Shown here piece after piece: positions 43,923 to 52,651 of a DNA stretch of 64,000 nt (position 1 is the first letter of the stretch; the number at the start of each line of letters is the position of its first letter). The DNA comes from Limnohabitans sp. 15K (GTDB lineage: Bacteria > Pseudomonadota > Gammaproteobacteria > Burkholderiales > Burkholderiaceae_C): assembly GCF_002778285.1 (NCBI RefSeq), contig NZ_NESM01000003.1:1-64000 (forward strand). Direction: 5' to 3'. The notes under the pieces were generated by a model. That model did not search any database, was not told where the DNA came from, and saw nothing but the letters and a program-made list of their open reading frames with translations. The position numbers were made by a program, and so were the translations under genes.

Positions 43923-44885
43923 TTGCCAATAAACACCCACAACCCCAACAGCCTGTTGCCTGAGCCTTCTGCTCGGCAGGTCGTGTTGTTGGTGCCAGTT
44001 TGCAATCCTGGGCCGCGCTGGCATGACTTCTTGCAAGCCCTTCGGGCGCAGAGCCTGCAGCCACAGCTTGCCGTGGTGATCGACTCAGCCTCTGATGACG
44101 GTGCCCCAGAAGCCGCCGAAGCAGCGGGCCTGGTGGTGCACCGCATTGACCGCGCGGCTTTCAACCACGGCACCACGCGGCAGCAGGCGGTGGACCAATT
44201 CGCGGCCGATGCCGATGTCGTGGTTTTTTTGACCCAAGACGCGGTGCTGGCCGACCCGATGGCCGTGCAGTACTTGGTGGCCGCCTTGGACGACCAACAA
44301 GTCGGTGCCGCTTATGGCCGGCAACTGCCGCATGCCAATGCCACACCCGTGGCCGCCCACGCCCGCTGGTTCAATTACCCCGCCAGCAGCCACAGCCGAA
44401 ACTGGGCCGATGTGCCCGAGTTCGGCATCAAAACCTGCTTTTTGTCCAATTCGTTTGCCGCTTACCGCGTCAAAGCGCTGCGCGAGGTGGGTGGCTTTCC
44501 GGCGCAGGTGATTTTGGGCGAGGACATGCACTTGGCGGCTCGGCTGCTCAAAGCCGGTCATGGCATCTGCTACCAAGCGCAGGCCGCTGTTTACCACTCG
44601 CACAATTATTCAATGCTGGCCGAATTCAGGCGCTACTTTGACACGGGCGTCTTCCATGCACAGCATCCATGGCTCGTGCAAGACTTTGGTGGGGCAGGGC
44701 GTGAAGGTCTTAAGTTTGTGCGATCCGAAGTGGCCTACATGCTCAAGCACGCACCGTGGCGTTTGCCAAACATCGCCTGCCGAACGGTGCTCAAAGCCTT
44801 GGGCTATCACTTGGGGCGACGCCATCAGGCCTTGTCCCAGGGCATGTGCAGCAGCTTGTCCATGCACAAGGGGTACTGGGCGTGA
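43923..44885 (+). CDS. Glycosyltransferase family 2 (rhamnosyltransferase-like)
   Basis: A 320-residue GT-A enzyme. It starts with VVLLVPVCNPGPRWHDFLQAL and VVIDSASDDGAPEAA (nucleotide binding). VVFLTQDAVLADP carries the acidic metal motif of this group and GEDMHLAARLLKAGH the catalytic acidic residues. This pattern fits WbbL/RfbN-type rhamnosyltransferases. TTG at 43923 has GGGAG seven bases before it. It is the first gene of the polysaccharide cluster and overlaps the next by 4 bases (GTGA). Confidence 0.83.
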   Translation: MPINTHNPNSLLPEPSARQVVLLVPVCNPGPRWHDFLQALRAQSLQPQLAVVIDSASDDGAPEAAEAAGLVVHRIDRAAFNHGTTRQQAVDQFAADADVVVFLTQDAVLADPMAVQYLVAALDDQQVGAAYGRQLPHANATPVAAHARWFNYPASSHSRNWADVPEFGIKTCFLSNSFAAYRVKALREVGGFPAQVILGEDMHLAARLLKAGHGICYQAQAAVYHSHNYSMLAEFRRYFDTGVFHAQHPWLVQDFGGAGREGLKFVRSEVAYMLKHAPWRLPNIACRTVLKALGYHLGRRHQALSQGMCSSLSMHKGYWA

Positions 44886-46357
44886 ACGCACCCGAACGCC
44901 TTTTAGACCGACTGCAGCCGCTGCAAGTCTCGCACCTCACCTTGATGCAGGTGCGCCTGTCCAAGTTGGCCTTGCTGCTGGGCGACGCGCTGGCTTTTGC
45001 GCTGGCCTTCGGTGTGGCCACATTCCTCACACTCTCTCTTTTGTCTGCAGATGCAGCTACTTGGTGGCATGGCCAAGACACCCAGCGTTTTGCCGCTTGG
45101 GCGGTCATGGCCGTCATCGGTTTGGTGGTCTTGCTGACCCGTTTCCAGCACTACAGTGACCGCCGGCCTTTTTGGGATGAACTGAGCGACTTCATCAAGT
45201 TGCTGGGCGTTTTGTCGCTGCTGGACATGACACTGATTTCCATCAACCGCTGGGAAGCCTCTCGACTGTGGTGGGTGCTGGCTTGGCCCACGACCCTGTG
45301 CCTGCTGGTTTTGATGCGCAGTTTCACCCGGGCTGTCTTGAAGAAAATGGACATATGGGTTCGGCCTACCATCATCATTGGTGCCGGGCCGAATGCCTTG
45401 GAGGCCGCTTTGGCAATCCACAGCCAGCCTGAGCTTGGGCTGCAGGTCTTTGGATTTGTTGCCAGTGACACAGATTTGCAAGATGAATCACAGCAGGCCG
45501 AACCGCGCTTGCCACGATCTGCAATGCAAGAAATTGCCAAGCAACCCGCCATTCAATGGGTGATCGCAGTAGAGCATGCGCAGTCAGATGAACGCGAATA
45601 TTGGTTACGTGTTTTGGTTCAATGGGGGGCTACCGACATCAGTGTGATTCCAGCCATGCGTGGTGTGCCATTGCACGGTACCGATATGTCCCACTTCTTT
45701 TCGCACGAAGTGGCGATGCTGCGGATGCGCAACAACTTGAGGCGTTGGCCTGCCCGCTTGACGAAAAGGGTGTTTGACACCTTGACTGCCGTGGCTTTGT
45801 TGATACTTTTAAGTCCTGTCATGTTCGTGATTGCTTGGTTGATCAAACGCGATGGCGGACCCGCCTTGTTTGCTCACCCCCGTGTAGGCAAACGCCGCAA
45901 AATTTTTAAGTGTTTCAAATTTCGCACCATGGTGATCGATGCTGAGCAACAGCTGGAGCAACTATTGCAGCAACAGCCGGAGCTGCGCAGTCAGTGGGAA
46001 AACGAGCGAAAACTCCGTGACGATCCAAGAGTCAATCGACTTGGACGATTTTTGCGTGCCTCCAGCCTTGATGAGTTGCCGCAACTGATCAACGTCATTC
46101 GCGGTGAAATGAGCCTGGTGGGTCCCCGGCCCGTGGTGACCGCAGAGCTGTCCCGATATGGCGATGAGGTCGGTTACTATCTCATGGTTCGCCCCGGCAT
46201 GACGGGCCTGTGGCAAGTCAGCGGACGCAGCGACCTGGACTACGACACCCGTGTCTACTTGGACACTTGGTATGTCAAAAACTGGTCGCTCTGGCACGAC
46301 CAGATCATCTTGTTCAAAACGATTGATGTGGTTCTGCGCCGGGCGGGCGCTTACTGA
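44882..46357 (+). CDS. Undecaprenyl-phosphate sugar phosphotransferase (WbaP/WcaJ type)
   Basis: A 491-residue polyprenyl-phosphate hexose-1-phosphate transferase that starts the lipid-linked repeat unit. Four N-terminal helices (about 28-150), a CoA-binding-like middle ([16 protein letters not shown]), then a fifth hydrophobic helix and the catalytic domain: [47 protein letters not shown] and [21 protein letters not shown]. This is the full-length form. GTG at 44882 overlaps the stop of the upstream gene. Glucose or galactose cannot be told apart here. Confidence 0.93.
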   Translation: MNAPERLLDRLQPLQVSHLTLMQVRLSKLALLLGDALAFALAFGVATFLTLSLLSADAATWWHGQDTQRFAAWAVMAVIGLVVLLTRFQHYSDRRPFWDELSDFIKLLGVLSLLDMTLISINRWEASRLWWVLAWPTTLCLLVLMRSFTRAVLKKMDIWVRPTIIIGAGPNALEAALAIHSQPELGLQVFGFVASDTDLQDESQQAEPRLPRSAMQEIAKQPAIQWVIAVEHAQSDEREYWLRVLVQWGATDISVIPAMRGVPLHGTDMSHFFSHEVAMLRMRNNLRRWPARLTKRVFDTLTAVALLILLSPVMFVIAWLIKRDGGPALFAHPRVGKRRKIFKCFKFRTMVIDAEQQLEQLLQQQPELRSQWENERKLRDDPRVNRLGRFLRASSLDELPQLINVIRGEMSLVGPRPVVTAELSRYGDEVGYYLMVRPGMTGLWQVSGRSDLDYDTRVYLDTWYVKNWSLWHDQIILFKTIDVVLRRAGAY

Positions 46358-46374
46358 CCACCTCAATCTAGAAC

Positions 46375-47448
46375 ATGTTGCCGAACGAAGATGCCACAAG
46401 CAAGGATGGCGGTATAGACATCTCCGTTGTCATACCCTCCTACAACCACGCTTTGTATATTGCACAGGCCATTGACAGCGTTGTAGAGCAAACCTTTCGC
46501 AACTGGGAGCTGATCGTCGTCGATGACGGCTCTAAAGATGGCACCCGTGCGCTGCTGGACACAAGTTATTCAGGCAACAGCCAGATCCGGCTGATTTACC
46601 AAAACAACCAAGGCGCACACCATGCCATCAACACAGGCATGGCACTTGCCAAAGGGCGTTACATCAGCATCCTCAACTCGGACGATGTGTACCACCCCGA
46701 GCGCTTGCAAACGCTGCTGAGCCACTGCGTGATGCACCCCTGCGGGCTGGCCTTTACCCCGCTTGCACCGATTGATGCGCAAGGCCAACCTCTTGTGTCG
46801 CTGAACCATCCCTGGTGCCGTCTTTATGCTCGCCTGACTCAGGAATACACGCAAAACGGAGCCCGACAGGCCTTGGTGACGGGCAACTTTGCCGTAACCA
46901 CCTCCAACTTCTTCTTTCGGGCAGACCTGCTCGAACATCTGGGGGGCTTTCGCAAGCAGCGTTACAACCACGACTGGGACTTCATGGCCAGGCTCTTGCG
47001 GCATGGCCATGACATTGTTTGCGTTGGTGACAAGCCCTTGCTGTCCTACCGGCTCCACGGCCACAACACCATCACGCAAAACACCCTGATGGCCAGGCTC
47101 GAACTCAAGCGCATCCTGCAAAGCCTCGTGCCTGTGGAAGATCCCTATATGCGCCGGCTGGTCTCTCGCATTCAATTGAACATGCGCTCCATTCGCCATG
47201 AGCATTTGGCCCGTGTCGTCCAGCAGGTTCGTTCTGGATACGATAATCACATCCAAAACATGCTCGTCAATCTGCAGGCCCAGCATGAGGCGCAAATTGC
47301 CGAACCTGATAAAGCATTGATTGAAGAAAATAGGCTGTTGCACCAACAATTAACGCAGATACTGAATTCACGCTCTTATTTGTTTGCTCAGCGCTTGTCA
47401 GGGTTGGTGGCAGTTGTAAGAAGGTTGTTGGGTCGAGCAAAGCCATAA
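46375..47448 (+). CDS. Glycosyltransferase family 2
   Basis: A 357-residue GT-A fold: ISVVIPSYNHALYIAQAIDSV at the start, VVDDGSKDGT (nucleotide), ILNSDDVYHPERL (DxD-type metal site, DD) and DWDFMARLLRHGH as the catalytic acidic block. The last 90 residues form a helical, probably coiled-coil tail. The acceptor sugar is unknown. No strong ribosome site is seen before the ATG. Confidence 0.88.
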   Translation: MLPNEDATSKDGGIDISVVIPSYNHALYIAQAIDSVVEQTFRNWELIVVDDGSKDGTRALLDTSYSGNSQIRLIYQNNQGAHHAINTGMALAKGRYISILNSDDVYHPERLQTLLSHCVMHPCGLAFTPLAPIDAQGQPLVSLNHPWCRLYARLTQEYTQNGARQALVTGNFAVTTSNFFFRADLLEHLGGFRKQRYNHDWDFMARLLRHGHDIVCVGDKPLLSYRLHGHNTITQNTLMARLELKRILQSLVPVEDPYMRRLVSRIQLNMRSIRHEHLARVVQQVRSGYDNHIQNMLVNLQAQHEAQIAEPDKALIEENRLLHQQLTQILNSRSYLFAQRLSGLVAVVRRLLGRAKP

Positions 47449-47456
47449 ATAAAAAA

Positions 47457-49709
47457 ATGACCGTCAAAAGAATCATCAGAGTGCTCTGGCGAGCCACGCG
47501 CGACCCGCTTTACCGCAGGGAAGTGACCGGCAGAATTCGGCAAAAAATTGACAACGGAACCTTTTACACCTGGATTTGGCGAGGCATCCAACGGCGCATC
47601 TGGTCGACCTCGCAGGTGGGGTCCATGCAATCAGGTGGTGGCGCACCTGCTGACACTGCACAGGACTATATTCAGGCTCTGCGCTTCAACCAAGGGCCGC
47701 ACCCCGAGTTCCACCAGCCGCGAACACGTGTGGCCCCTAAAAATTACTCGCAAGGCAGCACCCCGCGCTTCATTGCCTATTACCTGCCCCAGTTTCACCC
47801 ATTTGAAGTCAACAACCATGCCTGGGGCCAAGGTTTCACAGAGTGGACCAACACCACCAAGGCAACGCCCCAATACAAGGGGCATTACCAGCCCCACTTG
47901 CCGGCTGACCTTGGGCACTACGACCTGCGCGTGGCTGACGTCATGCGCCAGCAAATTGACATCGCCAAATCGTATGGCGTGCACGGGTTCTGTTTTCATT
48001 ACTACTGGTTTGATGGCCAGAAGGTCATGGACCTGCCGCTCAATCAGTTCCTCGCGAACCCCGACATGGACCAGTCTTTCTGCATCTGCTGGGCCAATGA
48101 AAACTGGACTCGCCGCTGGGATGGCATGGAGTCCGATGTCATCCTCCATCAGAGTTACTCACACGAAAAATGTCTGGAGTTCATTCACGACATCCTGCCC
48201 ATCATCCAGGACCCTCGCTACATATGTGTTGACGGCAAACCCCTGTTGGTGATCTACAGACCCTTATTAATTCCTGATCTCCAAAAAGTGGTCCAGTCTT
48301 GGCGCGACGAAGTCGTCAAGGCGGGGCTGCCGGGGCTGTGGCTGGTGTGCGCTCAAACCTTTGGCCTGGTGGATCCTCGCCCCATCGGTTTCGATGCGGC
48401 GGTTGAGTTTCCGCCCCACAAAATCAACGACCGCATCGAAGACGTCCCACCACCTCAAGGCGTATGGAACCGCCATTTTCAGGGCAAAACCTGGCTGTAC
48501 GCCGATGCGGTGGGGGAGTCCCTGACCCGGGATGCACAGCCGTATCCCCTTTACAGGTGCGCCTTCCCTTCATGGGACAACGAAGCGCGCAGACCCGCAG
48601 CTGGCTATTCCTTTGCGCAAGTCAGTCCGGTGCAGTTTGGTGAGTGGCTGGCTACCTGTAGCAGCTACGCTCGCGAAACCCGATCTAAATCAGACAACTT
48701 TGTATTCGTCAACGCTTGGAACGAATGGGCCGAAGGCGCTCATCTCGAACCTGACCGTCACTTTGGTTATGCTTGGCTCGAACAAGTGGCCCGGCAGTCC
48801 GAAAAGCCATGCCTAGCGGAAGTCCCCGACCTGTCTTATGCCGTGCCCGTTACACCCTCCGCCACGCAAGCTCGAGTGGCCGTGGTGGCGCACATCTATT
48901 ACGAAGAGACCTGGCCGGACATCGCGCAAGCCCTGCAAGCTTTGTCGGAACCCTTTGATTTGATCATCACCACCACAGCTGAAAAAATAACGCTGGTTTC
49001 ATCGCAGGTCAAAGTGCAGTTCGCGCACGCTGAAATTCACACCGTAGACAACAAAGGCCGTGACATCCGTCCCTTTGTGGCCGTACTGCCGCTGCTGCTC
49101 AAGCGCCAGTACCAAGCTGTGCTCAAGTTGCACTCCAAAAAGTCACTGCACCGCGGTGATGGTGACCTCTGGCGTCAGACACTGATTGCCCAACTGTTGC
49201 CGCATGGCCCCGAGTTGCCCGCCATGATCAACAGCCTACAGGAATACCCCTCTTTAGGCCTCATTGCCCCCGAAGGTAACGTCCTCAACATCCAGCGCTA
49301 CATAGGCTCCAACCACACGTGGGTCGATCAACTGGTGACCGAGTTGGGCGAAGACTCCCAGTGGCTAGAGCAAACCCGCCCTTGGTTTGCCGCAGGCACC
49401 ATGTTCTGGTTCAAACCTCAGGCCGTCCAAAGCCTGCTGCATTGCCCGTCTATCCTGCAAGACGCCTTCGAGGTTGAAAAAGGCCAGATCGATGGCACCT
49501 TGGCTCATGCCATTGAACGTGTTTTGGGGTGTGCCACACTGGCCAACGGTTACCATTTGATTGACACTCGATTGGCCAAAGGCATCGGCGCACAAGATGC
49601 CAATGTCAAGCGACAAGCCCAAAAATTTTGGGCCAACGAATGGAGCTGCAAAGGCCGTCAACGCACGGTCGACTCTCCATTCGCCCGACCCACCGAACCC
49701 GTCTCCTGA
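47457..49709 (+). CDS. WbsX-like glycosidase/transferase fused to an RgpF-like domain
   Basis: 750 residues. The first large domain (about 95-460) is a GH99/WbsX module, with AYYLPQFHPFEVNNHAWGQGFTEWTNTTKA, CWANENWTRRWDG and VNAWNEWAEGAHLEPD. The second (about 480-735) is RgpF-like (rhamnan synthesis F): VAVVAHIYYEETW, DNKGRDIRPF and LKLHSKKSLHRGD. Both domains occur in O-antigen and rhamnan clusters. The fusion suggests that trimming or transfer and chain assembly act together. Fragments of membrane targeting are not seen. Confidence 0.85.
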   Translation: MTVKRIIRVLWRATRDPLYRREVTGRIRQKIDNGTFYTWIWRGIQRRIWSTSQVGSMQSGGGAPADTAQDYIQALRFNQGPHPEFHQPRTRVAPKNYSQGSTPRFIAYYLPQFHPFEVNNHAWGQGFTEWTNTTKATPQYKGHYQPHLPADLGHYDLRVADVMRQQIDIAKSYGVHGFCFHYYWFDGQKVMDLPLNQFLANPDMDQSFCICWANENWTRRWDGMESDVILHQSYSHEKCLEFIHDILPIIQDPRYICVDGKPLLVIYRPLLIPDLQKVVQSWRDEVVKAGLPGLWLVCAQTFGLVDPRPIGFDAAVEFPPHKINDRIEDVPPPQGVWNRHFQGKTWLYADAVGESLTRDAQPYPLYRCAFPSWDNEARRPAAGYSFAQVSPVQFGEWLATCSSYARETRSKSDNFVFVNAWNEWAEGAHLEPDRHFGYAWLEQVARQSEKPCLAEVPDLSYAVPVTPSATQARVAVVAHIYYEETWPDIAQALQALSEPFDLIITTTAEKITLVSSQVKVQFAHAEIHTVDNKGRDIRPFVAVLPLLLKRQYQAVLKLHSKKSLHRGDGDLWRQTLIAQLLPHGPELPAMINSLQEYPSLGLIAPEGNVLNIQRYIGSNHTWVDQLVTELGEDSQWLEQTRPWFAAGTMFWFKPQAVQSLLHCPSILQDAFEVEKGQIDGTLAHAIERVLGCATLANGYHLIDTRLAKGIGAQDANVKRQAQKFWANEWSCKGRQRTVDSPFARPTEPVS

Positions 49710-49710
49710 A

Positions 49711-51687
49711 ATGCACCGCCCCGACTTCGCCAACTTCCAACGCGCCATCTTGCGGTTTGCGCTCGCCGTCTGGCTGATCACGGGGGCAGGGGTAACGCAA
49801 GCCCAAAATGCTGCAGCACTGCTCTCTGAGCAAGACTACTTTCGTGAAATTCCACAGGTTTTTGCAGCCTCGCGGCTGCCCCAAGACCCACAAGACAGTT
49901 CAGGTGCCAACACGCTTCTTGACCGCAACTACATCCGAGCCAGTGGTGCCCGCAATCTGAGCGAGCTCTTCATGGCCGTGCCAGGCCTGCAAGTCGGACT
50001 TAGCGCAGGTGGGCGGCCCGTGGTGGCTTACCATGGCTTTTCAGGTCAGATATCACAGCGCATGCAGGTCTTTGTGGATGGGCGCTCCCTTTATGCGCCT
50101 TATTTGTTTGGCGGTATCGACTGGAGCGCCGTCACTGTCCCGATCGACGAAATCGAACGCATAGAAATCCACCGAGGCTCTAATTCTGCCGCTTACGGTG
50201 CGAACGCCTTTTTAGGCGTGATTCAAATTTACACCCGTGCTGCAGTTCAAGCCTCTGGCATGTCGGCCCAAATGATTCAGGGCAACAACGGCATTGCTGA
50301 CCGGTCTGTCCGCTGGGGGAGCAGTGACGACAACATTCAATGGCGGGTCGTTGCCAGCCAACGAGGCGATCAAGGTCTTCTCAACCGAAGCGACGCCTAC
50401 AAAACCAGCACCTTAGACTTCCGGGCCGATTTGCAGATGTCATCGACCGAATCATTGATGCTACTGGCTGGTACCAATACGGGCCGCTTTGGTGTCGGCA
50501 GTCCCAATTCTTTTGCCGATCCCGTTCGTGATGAGAAAAAAGCCACGACATTTGCCCACCTTAAATTCAAAAAACTGGTGGACGACGGCCAGGAGTGGAG
50601 CCTGTCTGCATCTTGGACACGTGACCATGGCCTCGACACTTACCAAATACCCATGTTGTCGGGCGACGCCCTGGACATGCACAACAATCGACAAGCCAAC
50701 CGTTACTCGCTGGAATACCAGCACTACAACACCCTGACCCATAGCCTGCGTGCGTCTTGGGGGGCTGAATACCACCGAGACCAAGTCCAGTCCTTCGAAC
50801 TGTTCTCTACTGAAAACGTTCAAAAAAACGCCGCCTGGCGTATTTACTACAACCAAGAGTGGAAGCCCTTGAACGAATGGACCCTCAATGCGGGAGGGCT
50901 GATCGAAAAAGACCTCTACTCCCCCCAGCAACTGGCCCCACGGTTTTCCATTAACTGGAAACCAACTGGTAACCATGTTTTTAAAGTGGGCTACTCCTCG
51001 GCGTTTCGAACCCCCAGCTTGTTTGAGCAAAAGTCTGACTGGCGAGTTCGCGACGAAAACGGCCAAACCCTTTACGTCAAATACTTGTCTCGAGGCGGTC
51101 TGGTTCCAGAGCGTGTCAAAGCCGTTGACTTGGTCTACCAAGGACAGTGGCGTCCTCTGAACATGACGTTTGATTTGCGTTTGTTCCGCGAAGAACTTAC
51201 AAGACTCATCACAGGGGAGTTTTACGTGCTGCCCAACAGCGAAACCTTTAACGCTGTGGCATACGACCTGCGCAACAACGCCAATGCCCTTCAGCAAGGT
51301 GCCGAGTACCAGCTCAGTTGGAAGCCTTTCGCCGGCTCCACCATCGCCTTCAACCAATACCGTGCGCGAACCACCAGTCCCAAGCAGTCCATCCAGGACA
51401 GTGCACCACGCCATGGCAGCAGCTTGATCTGGATGCACCGAGCCGACAACGGACTGACCGGATTTGCCGCGTACACCAAAACCAGTCCCATCACCTGGCT
51501 GGGTGAAGCCACCCCCGCCGACGAGCAAAAAAATCTGCTGGTGTCACTTCAGAAAACCACCAAGCTCGACCAGGCCACCGTGCGCACCAGCATCACATGG
51601 CGTCGCCCCATGGGCCAGTTTGTCGAGTACCGTGAAATGCAATCCTTGCCACGCAGCGTCTGGCTGGGCGTGCAGATCGAGCGCTGA
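49711..51687 (+). CDS. TonB-dependent outer-membrane receptor
   Basis: 658 residues with a signal sequence (ALAVWLITGAGVTQAQN). The plug domain has ASGARNLSELFMAVPGLQV, VFVDGRSLYAPYL and IDEIERIEIHRGSNSAAYGANAFLGVIQIYT; a beta barrel follows to the C-terminus, which ends in an aromatic/charged strand (SVWLGVQIER). No clear TonB box was seen. The plug pattern recalls vitamin B12/oligomer-type receptors, but the ligand is unknown. It starts one base after the preceding stop codon and opens the sensory module inside the cluster. Confidence 0.9.
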   Translation: MHRPDFANFQRAILRFALAVWLITGAGVTQAQNAAALLSEQDYFREIPQVFAASRLPQDPQDSSGANTLLDRNYIRASGARNLSELFMAVPGLQVGLSAGGRPVVAYHGFSGQISQRMQVFVDGRSLYAPYLFGGIDWSAVTVPIDEIERIEIHRGSNSAAYGANAFLGVIQIYTRAAVQASGMSAQMIQGNNGIADRSVRWGSSDDNIQWRVVASQRGDQGLLNRSDAYKTSTLDFRADLQMSSTESLMLLAGTNTGRFGVGSPNSFADPVRDEKKATTFAHLKFKKLVDDGQEWSLSASWTRDHGLDTYQIPMLSGDALDMHNNRQANRYSLEYQHYNTLTHSLRASWGAEYHRDQVQSFELFSTENVQKNAAWRIYYNQEWKPLNEWTLNAGGLIEKDLYSPQQLAPRFSINWKPTGNHVFKVGYSSAFRTPSLFEQKSDWRVRDENGQTLYVKYLSRGGLVPERVKAVDLVYQGQWRPLNMTFDLRLFREELTRLITGEFYVLPNSETFNAVAYDLRNNANALQQGAEYQLSWKPFAGSTIAFNQYRARTTSPKQSIQDSAPRHGSSLIWMHRADNGLTGFAAYTKTSPITWLGEATPADEQKNLLVSLQKTTKLDQATVRTSITWRRPMGQFVEYREMQSLPRSVWLGVQIER

Positions 51688-51708
51688 GCGATTGCGCGCA
51701 CAAGCACC

Positions 51709-52644
51709 ATGACGAACCTTCTGGGTCTCCTCCGGTCAATGGCAAGCAGCCTTCGCGTATGGGTTGTGGTTGGGGCCTTTTTACCTGTGACAGGCCATTG
51801 CACGGGCGTTCTGATTCTGTCCAGCCGTGCTGGCGGTGCATACGATGAGGTCATTGAGAGCATCAAGACCGAAGTGGCTCGCAGCACTGAGCTGCGCGTG
51901 CAGTACCTATCAAGCGCAACGGCCATATGGAAACCCAACGAAACGCCCAGCTTGGTGGTCACTGTCGGCGTTGACGCTGCCAGCGCTGCGATGCAGGGGC
52001 TAGACCCCAACACTCCGGTGTTGTCCGTACTCATTCCTCGTGCCGCATTCGATACCTTGGCAGCAGCCAAAAAAGAAGGCCGCAGGCCGTCGGGCATTTA
52101 CCTGGACACCCCACCTCACCGACAGCTGGAACTGGTTCGGCAACTCTTGCCTCAGGCTCGCAACGTCGGAGTCGTGCTGGGGAACATCTCTTCACGTGAC
52201 AAGGACACACTCAAGTCAGCAGCCCGCGACCGGGGCCTTAATCTGGTTTCTGATCTGGCCCAGAGGGACTCTGAGTTGTACCCCGCCCTTAGGTCTGTGT
52301 TGTCAGATTCGGATGTTTTTCTGGCAGTACCCGACCCGGTGGTTATCAATGGCTCCACGGCTCAAAACGTCCTGATCACCGCGTTTCGAAGCCAAGTACC
52401 TGTGATCGGATTCAGTGCCAACTATGTCAAAGCGGGTGCCTTAGCTGCCGTTTACAGCACACCCCGTCAAATCGGTCTGGAGGCCGGACAAATCATCAAA
52501 GCCCAGCAACGCAGCAACAACCTGCCAAATGCCAAATACCCGAGATATTTTTCGGTGGGCGTGAATGCATCGCTGATGCGCACCTTGGGCATGCCCGTGG
52601 CAGACGAACAGGCCCTTGAGCAGCGACTGCTCAAGGCCGAATGA
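51709..52644 (+). CDS. Periplasmic binding protein, ABC_sub_bind type
   Basis: 311 residues with an N-terminal hydrophobic export sequence (MASSLRVWVVVGAFLPVTGHC). The body follows the PF04392-like fold (type-I periplasmic binding): VLILSSRAGGAYDEVIESI, LVVTVGVDAA, PVLSVLIPRAAF, RNVGVVLG, VIGFSANYVKAGALAAVYS and AGQIIKAQQ. No permease or ATPase partner lies nearby. Its neighbours are a TonB receptor and a hybrid kinase, so it may present a ligand to the kinase rather than feed a transporter. Confidence 0.78.
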   Translation: MTNLLGLLRSMASSLRVWVVVGAFLPVTGHCTGVLILSSRAGGAYDEVIESIKTEVARSTELRVQYLSSATAIWKPNETPSLVVTVGVDAASAAMQGLDPNTPVLSVLIPRAAFDTLAAAKKEGRRPSGIYLDTPPHRQLELVRQLLPQARNVGVVLGNISSRDKDTLKSAARDRGLNLVSDLAQRDSELYPALRSVLSDSDVFLAVPDPVVINGSTAQNVLITAFRSQVPVIGFSANYVKAGALAAVYSTPRQIGLEAGQIIKAQQRSNNLPNAKYPRYFSVGVNASLMRTLGMPVADEQALEQRLLKAE

Positions 52645-52651
52645 GGTCGCT

